A stretch of DNA of 7,826 nt from Bacteroidota bacterium (GTDB lineage Bacteria; Bacteroidota; Bacteroidia; Chitinophagales; Chitinophagaceae). The translations under genes and the position numbers were made by a program. The notes below the pieces were generated by a model. That model was not told where the DNA came from. It ran no database searches and saw only the letters and a list, made by a program, of their open reading frames with translations. Positions 1-7,005 of this stretch are shown in pieces; the stretch's first letter is position 1; each line of letters begins with the position of its first letter. Where the stretch lies: positions 1 to 7,826 of the forward strand of contig JAEZJD010000052.1 of NCBI GenBank assembly GCA_023436425.1, written 5' to 3'.

Positions 1-2517
1 GCTCAGTTTAAAACTGTTGTGGACTCGCTGAACGTCAATAGCAGGATAGTAATTGCAGGCAAAGAATACGCGGCGGGCAGTTTAAAAAGATTGTTTTTCG
101 GAAATGATTACAGAAAGGAATGGTCCACGCCAATCATCGTCCCTGTTTTAAATCTAGATACAGCTTTCGGAGGATTAACACCGGTGGAGTTAGGTGGAGG
201 CAGACAAACAAAGTCATTGCATTTGACAGATCCGCAGGGACGACGTTTTGTTCTTCGTTCTGTAAACAAAACCTATACGTTAGCGCTACCCGAAATTGCC
301 AGAGGCACATTCATTGAAACGATCGCGAACGATCAAATTGCAACCAATCATCCATTTGCAGCGCTTACGGTACCAACCATGAGCGAAGCCGCAAACGTTT
401 ATCACACGAACCCACAGCTGTTTCTGGTTCCCTACAGTCCCCGGTTAGGCGAGTATAATAAGATTTTTGCAAACATGCTTTGCCTGCTCGAAGAACGTCC
501 TGATAAAACGCAGATTGGGCAACCTTCTTTTGGATTCCCCAATGACATTGACGGAAGTGAGAAAATGATTGAGAAAATTACTGGTGACAATGATGTATTG
601 ATGGATCAGAACTGGTATGTGAAAACAAGGCTTTTCGACATGTTTTTAGGTGATTGGGGCAGGCACATTGATAATTGGCGGTGGGCAGAATTCGACAGCG
701 GAAAAGGATCGGTATTTCGTCCCGTTCCAAAGGACCGGGATCAAACGTGGGCAAAGTTTGAAGGGCTAATGCTTACCCTTCTTCGCGTAGGTGCTGGATT
801 GAAAGAATTGCAATCATTCGGACCGAATATCAAGAGCCTGTATTGGTTTAACCACCCAGCTTTTGAAATTGACCGACGCTTTACGAACGACTTGACAAAA
901 AAGGCGTGGGTTGATTCGGCTGAGGTATTGAAAGCTTCGCTTACCGACGCAGTGATAGAAACTGCGGTGAAGCAAATGCCTCCGGAAATTTTTGCTATTC
1001 GCGGTAAAGAAACAATAGATTACCTAAAGCAGCGGCGTGATGACTTGCCTCAGTACGCATCCGAGTATTACGATATTCTGGCAAAAGTGGTAGATGTCCC
1101 GGGCACCACGAAAAATGAATTGTTCGAGGTTAACAGGTTAAACGATACGGAAACCTCCGTGAAGGTCTTTAAGCTTAATAAAGAAGGTGAGCGGAAACAG
1201 CCGCTGTTTTCAAGAACATTCAACATTAACGAAACCAAAGAAATTCGCTTGTACGGACTTGACGGTGAGGATATTTACCACGTAACGGGTGATGTAAATG
1301 ATGGGATAACAGTTCGCATCATCGCAGGCGCCGGCAAAGACTCCCTATATGACAACTCTCACGTAAATGGCCGAACGCACAAAACAAAGTTTTACGACAA
1401 TCCAGGCACTGAAATCGCTTCCTCGCCTGAAACAAAAATCAGACTTTCAGATTCCACATACATCTATCCGTTTGAGAAGGATTTTAAGTTAGATTCTAAA
1501 GGCTTCACAATTGCTCCCGGCTATAAATATTATTATGGCATTTACTTGGGCGTTGGTTACAAAAAAGTAACATATGGTTGGCGGGAAGAGCCTTTTAAGT
1601 CGAAATTGCAGTTTGGGGTTCATTATGCATTTGGTGAAAAGACTTTAAATCCCTACTTCAACCTCGAATACCCTCAGCTTTTCGGAGCGTGGAATGTGCA
1701 GTTCGCTGCCGGTTATGATGGCGCACGAAAATTCAACTATTTCGGTACCGGTAACGAGACGGTAAAAATTTCAGAAGACAGGAGCTATCATTACTTGCGC
1801 ACTTCAAACATATATGCTGCTGCAGGATTGAATCAAGACTTTGCGACATATCATAATATCGTTTTGAGCTTTAACTATGATGCGGTAAGGGTGCTTTCAC
1901 GAGCGGGAACTTTTCTGGTAAAGCCGAGCACCATTATTGACAACAACGATTTTGACTGGAAGCACTTTGGCGGCGCAACGCTTGGCTATCGCTATACAAA
2001 TGTGAACAGTGATGTTCTACCCACCAAAGGAATATTTTTTACGGCTTCTGCAACGCACACAAAAAATTTGAGTGATTTAGCAAAAAGCTTCAACCGGCTG
2101 AATACAGTACTGCAGCTGTATGTTCCATTATTTAATCCATTTTCTCTGATGGTAAATACTGGTGCCGCCACAATGAGCGGCGATCCTGAATTTTATCAAT
2201 TAAATCAGATCGGAGGTAACTGGACCCTCCGCGGTTACCTGCGCAGCCGCTTTTATGGGAAAACAAGCTTCTACGATCAAAATGAGCTAAGATGGATTCC
2301 GAATATAAAAAGTTATTTATTCAACGGAAAAATTGGCTTGGCCGCTCTGTACGACGTAGGAAGGGTATGGAATCCGGGCGAAAATTCCGATAAATGGCAT
2401 TATGGATACGGCGCAGGATTGATCGTTTCTCCATTTAATAAAATGTCAGCTGCCGTGTACTACTCAATTTCCGAAGAAGACAAAGTTGTTAATGTCAGAC
2501 TGGGAAAATCATTTTAG
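1..2517 (+). CDS. Omp85/BamA-type outer-membrane protein with N-terminal kinase-like module (5' partial)
   Basis: The frame is open from base 1, so the true start lies upstream. GTG at 19 is probably internal. The first residues read AQFKTVVDSL, which resembles the end of a signal peptide (A|Q), so perhaps only about 20-25 residues are missing. A longer N-terminal part, such as the metallophosphoesterase domain some relatives carry, cannot be excluded. Order of parts: a module at about 60-1050 with FVLRSVNK (247-270), GDWGRHIDNW (649-678) and KDRDQ (730-744), which I read as a HipA/CotH/FAM20-like kinase fold; a Gly/Asp-rich beta segment at about 1200-1370 (GLDGED, AGAGKD); then a beta-barrel from about 1500 to the end. 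The barrel carries LRGY (2227-2238), the counterpart of the Omp85 VRGF motif, and ends in Phe like most outer-membrane barrels. It should sit in the outer membrane with the N-terminal part in the periplasm. Substrate and role are unknown. The barrel call is firm; the kinase-like call is inference. Confidence 0.85.
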   Translation, partial: AQFKTVVDSLNVNSRIVIAGKEYAAGSLKRLFFGNDYRKEWSTPIIVPVLNLDTAFGGLTPVELGGGRQTKSLHLTDPQGRRFVLRSVNKTYTLALPEIARGTFIETIANDQIATNHPFAALTVPTMSEAANVYHTNPQLFLVPYSPRLGEYNKIFANMLCLLEERPDKTQIGQPSFGFPNDIDGSEKMIEKITGDNDVLMDQNWYVKTRLFDMFLGDWGRHIDNWRWAEFDSGKGSVFRPVPKDRDQTWAKFEGLMLTLLRVGAGLKELQSFGPNIKSLYWFNHPAFEIDRRFTNDLTKKAWVDSAEVLKASLTDAVIETAVKQMPPEIFAIRGKETIDYLKQRRDDLPQYASEYYDILAKVVDVPGTTKNELFEVNRLNDTETSVKVFKLNKEGERKQPLFSRTFNINETKEIRLYGLDGEDIYHVTGDVNDGITVRIIAGAGKDSLYDNSHVNGRTHKTKFYDNPGTEIASSPETKIRLSDSTYIYPFEKDFKLDSKGFTIAPGYKYYYGIYLGVGYKKVTYGWREEPFKSKLQFGVHYAFGEKTLNPYFNLEYPQLFGAWNVQFAAGYDGARKFNYFGTGNETVKISEDRSYHYLRTSNIYAAAGLNQDFATYHNIVLSFNYDAVRVLSRAGTFLVKPSTIIDNNDFDWKHFGGATLGYRYTNVNSDVLPTKGIFFTASATHTKNLSDLAKSFNRLNTVLQLYVPLFNPFSLMVNTGAATMSGDPEFYQLNQIGGNWTLRGYLRSRFYGKTSFYDQNELRWIPNIKSYLFNGKIGLAALYDVGRVWNPGENSDKWHYGYGAGLIVSPFNKMSAAVYYSISEEDKVVNVRLGKSF

Positions 2518-2532
2518 TCTTACTTTGTTGGT

Positions 2533-3039
2533 ATGAAAAACATCTTCATCCTCCTGCTACTCGCTAGCTCCGTTCAGTTATTTGCTCAGCAGGATGCAGG
2601 AACATTACCTCCATACAAAAAATACCCTACGCACCCGCCGCTGCAACTTTTGTTGAGCGACAGCACCACAAAGTTTACCACCGAAAGTCTGCCCCAACAA
2701 AAGCAGGTGCTTGTTATGCTTTTTAGTCCGGAATGCGAGCATTGCCAGCACGAAGCAGAGGAACTGGTAGCGCACAAAAATGAGTTTAGAGATATTCAGA
2801 TAGTGATGGCAACTACTTACCCGCTTTGGAAAATGAATCAGTTTATCACCGATTATAAATTAAAAGAGATCGACAATATTGTTATAGGCCGGGATATATT
2901 TTATTTGTTGCCCGCGTTCTTCGACATGCGCAACTTTCCTTTTCTTGCGATGTATAATGCAAAGGGAAATCTGATAGAAGTTTTTGAAGGCGGCCTTCCC
3001 ATTCCGAAAGTGTTGGAAAAATTTAAGAACAACCCATAA
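2533..3039 (+). CDS. Secreted thioredoxin-fold protein (TlpA/redoxin-like)
   Basis: This is a 168-residue protein. Residues 1-18 form a signal peptide: Lys near the start, a Leu-rich core, then LFA|QQ at the cleavage site, with no lipobox Cys. The mature protein has one thioredoxin-like domain. A beta strand leads to FSPECEHC, with the CxxC at C68 and C71 (2734-2745), and FP at residue 136 is the likely cis-proline of the fold, followed by a strand and a final helix. It should act in the periplasm as a thiol-disulfide reductase or a related redox protein; the partner is unknown. The start is ATG 15 bp after the stop of the outer-membrane gene, with no Shine-Dalgarno, as is usual in Bacteroidota. 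The short gap suggests co-transcription with that gene. The domain is short and ends soon after the last helix, so no second domain is present. Confidence 0.85.
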   Translation: MKNIFILLLLASSVQLFAQQDAGTLPPYKKYPTHPPLQLLLSDSTTKFTTESLPQQKQVLVMLFSPECEHCQHEAEELVAHKNEFRDIQIVMATTYPLWKMNQFITDYKLKEIDNIVIGRDIFYLLPAFFDMRNFPFLAMYNAKGNLIEVFEGGLPIPKVLEKFKNNP

Positions 3040-5169
3040 TCACACAACTTTTTTCACGAACAGCCTTGCCGAATTCACTGCAAGTACCACGTCACTCATT
3101 CCCATCACCAGCGCACCGAATGTTGGACTTAAAAAGCCGAGTGCCGCCACTGGAATTGCCACAATGTTGTATGCGAACGCCCAAAACAAATTTTGTTTGA
3201 TAGTGAGATAAGTGTGCTTTCCCAAACCGAGCGCCTCCGGCAGCTTTTGCAAGTCATTATTCATCAGCACCACCTGTGCACTTTGCATTGCCATTTGCGA
3301 TGCCTCGCTCATTGATACGCCAATTGTGGCTTTCGCAAGAGCCGGTGCATCGTTAATGCCGTCACCCACCATGATTGTTGGCGCAGCATCGGATAGTTCC
3401 GCGATCTTATTTAGCTTCTGCTCCGGAGTTTGTTCCGCAATCACTTCTTCAATGCCTAGTTCATCGGCCAACTGGCGGCACTTGGTATAAGTGTCTCCGC
3501 TCAATAGAATTGTTTTAATCTTTTTTGAATGGAGGTAGCTAACAACCTGCTTGGCTTCAGGTCGCAGTTCATCTTGCAAATCTATCCAGCCCAGCAACTC
3601 ACCGTTTTTTACGAGGTAAATGTTGTGGCTATTGTCATTGGAAAGTCCTTCTGCTACCTTAAATGATCCCAATAAATAATTATTACCCTCTTTATCCTTA
3701 GCCTGCATTCCTTTGCCCTTCACTTCATCTATGCTGCTCCACGCAATTGGATTATTGATCTTCCACTCCGATGTAATGGTTTTTGCCAGCGGATGATTGG
3801 AATATTTTTCGAGTGAGAAAACTATTCTTCTAAAGTCTTCGTCCGAAATTTTGTTTTTTGAAAATTCCCATTTCCGTATAGCAAATCTTCCGGTTGTTAG
3901 CGTTCCGGTTTTATCAAACACAACCTGCTGAATGTTCTTGAACAACTCCAGACTTTTAGCATTGCGAAATAATATTCCGTTTCTTGCGCCACGACCCAAC
4001 CCAACTGCGATGGCCGCCGGTGTTGCCAGTCCCATTGCGCATGGACAAGCAATGACAAGAACTGCAATGCTTCGCAGAACCGCAGGTGTAAGGCTTCCTA
4101 AAACTATCCAGTTAATTATCAGAGTAACCACCGCAATACCAAGCACCACGGGAACAAAGATGGCACTGATCTTATCTGCCATTTGCTGCATCGGTGGCTT
4201 TTCTCCCTGTGCTTTTTTCACTAAATCAATAATCTTGGCAAGAACAGTATCGTTTCCAGCGGCTGTCACCTGCGCCTTTAAAGACCCTTCCTCCAGTATA
4301 CTTCCGCCCACCACATTTGCTTTTGCCGTTTTGTGAATGGGTGTGCTTTCGCCGGTAAGCAACGCTTCGTTCACGTGTGCTTCGCCCCACAATATTTTAC
4401 AGTCTGCCGGTACCTGTTCACCCGTTCTGATCAGCACCAGATCACCCACTTTCAACTGCGTATTTTCCACCGGTAGTATCACTTCGTGGTGATTTTCATC
4501 AAACGCAATCATGTTCGCCATCACCTTCTGCGATTTCACCAAGGCCTTGAGTGCACGTTGTGTGGATTTGATTGAGGTTTCTTCCATGTAATTGCCGAGG
4601 AAAACAAGGGTAATAATCGTAGCTGACGTTTCGAAGAATAAGTATTCGTTGCCAAGACGGAGAATTGCTCCCGTAAGACTGTAAACGAATGCAGCTAAGG
4701 CGCCGATGGTTATCAGCACATCCATATTCGGCATTCCGTTCGCAAGACTCTTTATGGCTGAACGACCGAAGAAAATCATACCTACGATAAATACCGGAAG
4801 TGTGAGTGCCATCTGAATCCAGGGATTCATAAGCCACTCAATGTGCAACCCTGGAATCATGTGCAGCAGCAGAACGGCCGTGAAAGGAAAGCAGAACCAA
4901 AAACGTTGAACACTGTTTTTAAGAAATCCGGTCGACTCGTCTTCGTCGTGCTCATGGCCATAGCCATTTTCAGAAACCTTATAGCCAAGTGACTCAATAC
5001 CTCGTGCAAATTTCTGGGCAGGTGTTTCATCAATTACTTCGAACGAAACATCACCGTCAATTGCATTTACGGAAACGTTTTGCGCTCCATTTTTATGCAG
5101 ATATTTATTTATGGTAAGTGCACAATTTGCACAGGTCATTCCATCTACTTTCAAATGAATTTTTTCCAT
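3040..5169 (-). CDS. copA: Copper-type heavy-metal P1B ATPase (CopA-like)
   Basis: This 709-residue protein pumps Cu(I), or a similar soft metal ion, out of the cytosol using ATP. Domains in order: one N-terminal metal-binding domain with GMTCANC (C13, C16); a His/acid-rich linker (about 69-79, GYGHEHDEDES); four membrane helices (about 90-107, 116-136, 149-170, 177-195); the actuator domain with TGES (272-275); helices at about 335-358 and 363-385, the latter with the CPC metal site (375-377); the phosphorylation motif DKTGT (D419); the nucleotide-domain HP (459-460); GDGIND (602-607); and two last helices with YN (667-668) and MGMSD (689-693). All catalytic motifs are intact. I chose ATG at 5169 over one at 5202 because the upstream ATG lies before the promoter -7 box and the metal-binding domain begins directly after MEKI. 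The stop touches the stop of the convergent thioredoxin-like gene. No ccoS or ccoN is nearby, which favours CopA over CcoI. Copper as substrate is inferred from CPC and YN. Confidence 0.93.
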   Translation of the reverse strand: MEKIHLKVDGMTCANCALTINKYLHKNGAQNVSVNAIDGDVSFEVIDETPAQKFARGIESLGYKVSENGYGHEHDEDESTGFLKNSVQRFWFCFPFTAVLLLHMIPGLHIEWLMNPWIQMALTLPVFIVGMIFFGRSAIKSLANGMPNMDVLITIGALAAFVYSLTGAILRLGNEYLFFETSATIITLVFLGNYMEETSIKSTQRALKALVKSQKVMANMIAFDENHHEVILPVENTQLKVGDLVLIRTGEQVPADCKILWGEAHVNEALLTGESTPIHKTAKANVVGGSILEEGSLKAQVTAAGNDTVLAKIIDLVKKAQGEKPPMQQMADKISAIFVPVVLGIAVVTLIINWIVLGSLTPAVLRSIAVLVIACPCAMGLATPAAIAVGLGRGARNGILFRNAKSLELFKNIQQVVFDKTGTLTTGRFAIRKWEFSKNKISDEDFRRIVFSLEKYSNHPLAKTITSEWKINNPIAWSSIDEVKGKGMQAKDKEGNNYLLGSFKVAEGLSNDNSHNIYLVKNGELLGWIDLQDELRPEAKQVVSYLHSKKIKTILLSGDTYTKCRQLADELGIEEVIAEQTPEQKLNKIAELSDAAPTIMVGDGINDAPALAKATIGVSMSEASQMAMQSAQVVLMNNDLQKLPEALGLGKHTYLTIKQNLFWAFAYNIVAIPVAALGFLSPTFGALVMGMSDVVLAVNSARLFVKKVV

Positions 5170-5187
5170 CTTGAGCTTGTTCTTTTG

Positions 5188-5218
5188 CAAAGTTACTTGC
5201 ATGTATTGAGGGAATCAA
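5188..5218 (-). promoter_or_regulatory. Bacteroidota-type promoter of copA
   Basis: Read on the minus strand, TTG (5216-5218) is followed by a 20-bp spacer and then TAACTTTG (5188-5195). This matches the Bacteroidota consensus of a -33 TTG/TTTG and a -7 TAnnTTTG at about 19-21 bp. Transcription would start near 5180-5184, leaving a leader of roughly 10-15 nt before ATG at 5169. This rules against the ATG at 5202 as the start. An imperfect inverted repeat (TGCAA-N6-TTGCA, 5186-5201) overlaps the -7 box and could be an operator, but the arms are only 5 bp. Confidence 0.65.
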
Positions 5219-5262
5219 TGATTTTAATCCGCTGTGCGGCTTCATTTCGTTCAACCACGTGT

Positions 5263-5270
5263 TAAATTTG
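5263..5270 (+). promoter_or_regulatory. Promoter -7 box of tsaE (and probably ald)
   Basis: TAAATTTG matches the Bacteroidota -7 consensus TAnnTTTG exactly. It ends 4 bp before the GTG start of tsaE, so the transcript would begin at or very near the start codon. No clear TTG lies at the -33 distance (5236-5245 reads GCGGCTTCAT), so the upstream half is weak. The first three bases of the box are also an in-frame TAA stop for the tsaE frame. Confidence 0.5.
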
Positions 5271-5274
5271 TCGG

Positions 5275-5715
5275 GTGCAGCGAACATTTTCACTTAATCA
5301 ACTATCCGATTTCGCTAAAGCTTTCTGGAAGGAAATACAAGGCGAAACTTTGTTCGCTTTTCATGGGGAGATGGGTGCGGGCAAAACAACAATTATCACA
5401 GCCTTATGCAAAGAAAAAGGTGTTAGGGATACGATTGGAAGTCCTACGTTTTCTATTATCAACGAGTATCGGTACCGCGCAGATGGTTCGGAACATTCCA
5501 TATTTCATATAGACTTGTACCGGCTGAAAGATGCTGATGAAATAGAAAGGGCCGGAGTAGAAGACTGCATCTACAGCGGGGAAATTTGTATGGTTGAGTG
5601 GCCGAAAAAGGCTCCCCATCTTTTCGACGACCGAAGTGTTCATGTGTACATTTCTGCCATTGACGACAACACTCGTTGCGCAAAAGTGGTTCAGCCTGAG
5701 AACAGTATGGAATAA
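5275..5715 (+). CDS. tsaE: tRNA threonylcarbamoyladenosine biosynthesis ATPase TsaE
   Basis: TsaE is the P-loop ATPase that works with TsaB and TsaD in adding threonylcarbamoyl to A37 of ANN-decoding tRNAs (t6A). It acts in the cytosol. The 146-residue length is normal for the family. Motifs: Walker A GEMGAGKTT (residues 31-39), SPTF (56-59), the HIDLYR segment (78-83) and VEWP with the conserved Trp (109). GTG at 5275 is the start because an in-frame TAA lies at 5263-5265 and the next Met falls inside the Walker A loop. The gene is divergent from copA and followed by ald after 35 bp, so tsaE and ald are probably one transcript. Pairing of tsaE with an alanine dehydrogenase gene is, from memory, common in Bacteroidota. 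The short mRNA leader suggested by the -7 box is the unusual point. Confidence 0.95.
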   Translation: MQRTFSLNQLSDFAKAFWKEIQGETLFAFHGEMGAGKTTIITALCKEKGVRDTIGSPTFSIINEYRYRADGSEHSIFHIDLYRLKDADEIERAGVEDCIYSGEICMVEWPKKAPHLFDDRSVHVYISAIDDNTRCAKVVQPENSME

Positions 5716-5750
5716 CAGTCGTAATTTGTAAACCAATTGTGAATCCTTCT

Positions 5751-6965
5751 ATGTCGCAACAAAAACCCTTTATCAGTTCTGCTATTGCTTACGAAACACT
5801 GGAAGAAACGCTGGACATCAAACCAAAGGGAGCACAGTTGCACATTGGAATACCGAAAGAAACAGCATTCCAAGAAAACAGAATAGCACTAACACCCGAT
5901 GCAGTCAGCGTGTTGATTAGCAACGGACACGAAGTAACGATCGAGCACAATGCCGGAGAAGCGGCGCACTACGCCGATAAAGATTATAATGAAGCCGGAG
6001 CAAAAATTTCGTACAATCGTGAAGACGTGTACAAGGCACCAATCCTGGTAAAAAGCGCACCCATTATAGAAGAAGATTTGCCGCTTTTGCAGTACAATCA
6101 AATGGTGATATCTCCAATTCACCTGAGCGTGTTGAAGGCGGAGTTGCTGCAAAAGATGATGGAAAAGAGAATCACGGCCATCTCTTTTGAGAATCTAAAA
6201 GACGACAGCGGCAGTTACCCGATTGTGCGCAGCATGAGCGAAATTGCCGGAAGTGCAGTGATGCTGATAGCAGCACAATATTTAAGTTCTTCCAACCACG
6301 GTAAGGGTGTTTTGTTGGGAGGAGTTTCGGGCATTGCACCAACAAAAGTTATAATTATCGGTGCAGGAATTGTCGGCGAATATGCCGCAAGAGCAGCATT
6401 GGCGTTGGGCGCTTCAGTAAAAGTTTTCGACAACAGTGTTTACCGCCTTAAACGTTTGCAGAACAACATTGGGCATCGCTTGTGGACTTCGGTAATTGAA
6501 CCACGCATGCTTGCCAAGCAGCTCAAAACGTGTGAAGTGGCGGTTGGTGCTTTGGGTAACGACAGCGGAAGAACTCCGATCGTTGTGACGGAAGAAATGG
6601 TCAGCAGCATGCGAACCGGAAGTGTGATTATCGATGTAAGCATCGATCGCGGCGGCTGTTTCGAAACTTCGGAAATTACCACACATGAGAGACCCGTTTT
6701 TACAAAGTACGGAGTCATTCATTATTGCGTTCCAAATATTCCTTCCGGATTTGCCCGAACCGCGTCTCAAGCTATCAGCAATGTGTTAATGCCACTTCTG
6801 CTGGAAGCCGGTGAGGATGGAGGATTCGAACACATGGTTTGGCACCAAATACACTTACGCAGTGGCATTTACATGTTCAAAGGAGCGCTGACAAATTTTT
6901 ATCTAAGCGAGAGATTCAATTTAAAGTACACCGATTTGAACCTGCTCATTGCAAGCCAGAGATGA
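5751..6965 (+). CDS. ald: Alanine dehydrogenase (AlaDH/PNT family)
   Basis: The enzyme converts L-alanine, NAD+ and water to pyruvate, ammonia and NADH, reversibly, in the cytosol. With ATG at 5751 it has 404 residues; GTG at 5739 would add four. The ATG is preferred only for codon strength, since neither start has a clear ribosome site. Motifs: GIPKETAFQENRIALTP with the substrate Arg (R44), Lys in LVKSAP (K101), the catalytic His in PIHLS (H124), the Rossmann motif GAGIVG (204-209) followed by an Asp at the second strand end (D227, fitting NAD over NADP), and DVSIDRGGCFETS with the active-site Asp (D299). HYCVPNIPSGFARTAS follows as in the family. About 28 residues precede the GIPKE motif, where the Bacillus enzyme has only a few, and the C-terminus also differs. 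Both appear to be Bacteroidota-type features. It lies downstream of tsaE, probably in one operon. Confidence 0.93.
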   Translation: MSQQKPFISSAIAYETLEETLDIKPKGAQLHIGIPKETAFQENRIALTPDAVSVLISNGHEVTIEHNAGEAAHYADKDYNEAGAKISYNREDVYKAPILVKSAPIIEEDLPLLQYNQMVISPIHLSVLKAELLQKMMEKRITAISFENLKDDSGSYPIVRSMSEIAGSAVMLIAAQYLSSSNHGKGVLLGGVSGIAPTKVIIIGAGIVGEYAARAALALGASVKVFDNSVYRLKRLQNNIGHRLWTSVIEPRMLAKQLKTCEVAVGALGNDSGRTPIVVTEEMVSSMRTGSVIIDVSIDRGGCFETSEITTHERPVFTKYGVIHYCVPNIPSGFARTASQAISNVLMPLLLEAGEDGGFEHMVWHQIHLRSGIYMFKGALTNFYLSERFNLKYTDLNLLIASQR

Positions 6966-7005
6966 AATAACTACTTCGATTAAGCCGATTGAATCTGTAA
7001 AAACT

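Noticed and set aside
3212..4837. Several open frames of 90-134 codons overlapping the P-type ATPase gene
   Set aside because: They overlap intact ATPase motifs in another frame and show no recognisable domain, so they are shadows of the real gene.
5170..5202. N-terminal extension of the P-type ATPase from ATG at 5202
   Set aside because: The extra 11 codons contain the promoter -7 box itself, and the metal-binding domain starts directly after the Met at 5169.
5229..5239. Small perfect inverted repeat CCGC-TGT-GCGG between copA and tsaE
   Set aside because: A 4-bp stem with no T-run is too short to support as a terminator or operator.
5256..5261. Palindrome CACGTG just upstream of the tsaE -7 box
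   Set aside because: A 6-bp palindrome is expected by chance, and no longer symmetry surrounds it.
5722..5728. TAATTTG before ald as a possible -7 box
   Set aside because: It has one base too few between TA and TTTG, and I did not identify a -33 element to go with it.
6414..6770. Antisense open frame of 118 codons inside the alanine dehydrogenase gene
   Set aside because: It is antisense to conserved Rossmann and active-site segments and resembles no family I recognise.
6975..6993. Weak hairpin TTCGAT-N7-ATTGAA between ald and the aldo/keto reductase gene as a bidirectional terminator
   Set aside because: The stem is 6 bp with one G-U pair and low GC, and no T-run follows directly.
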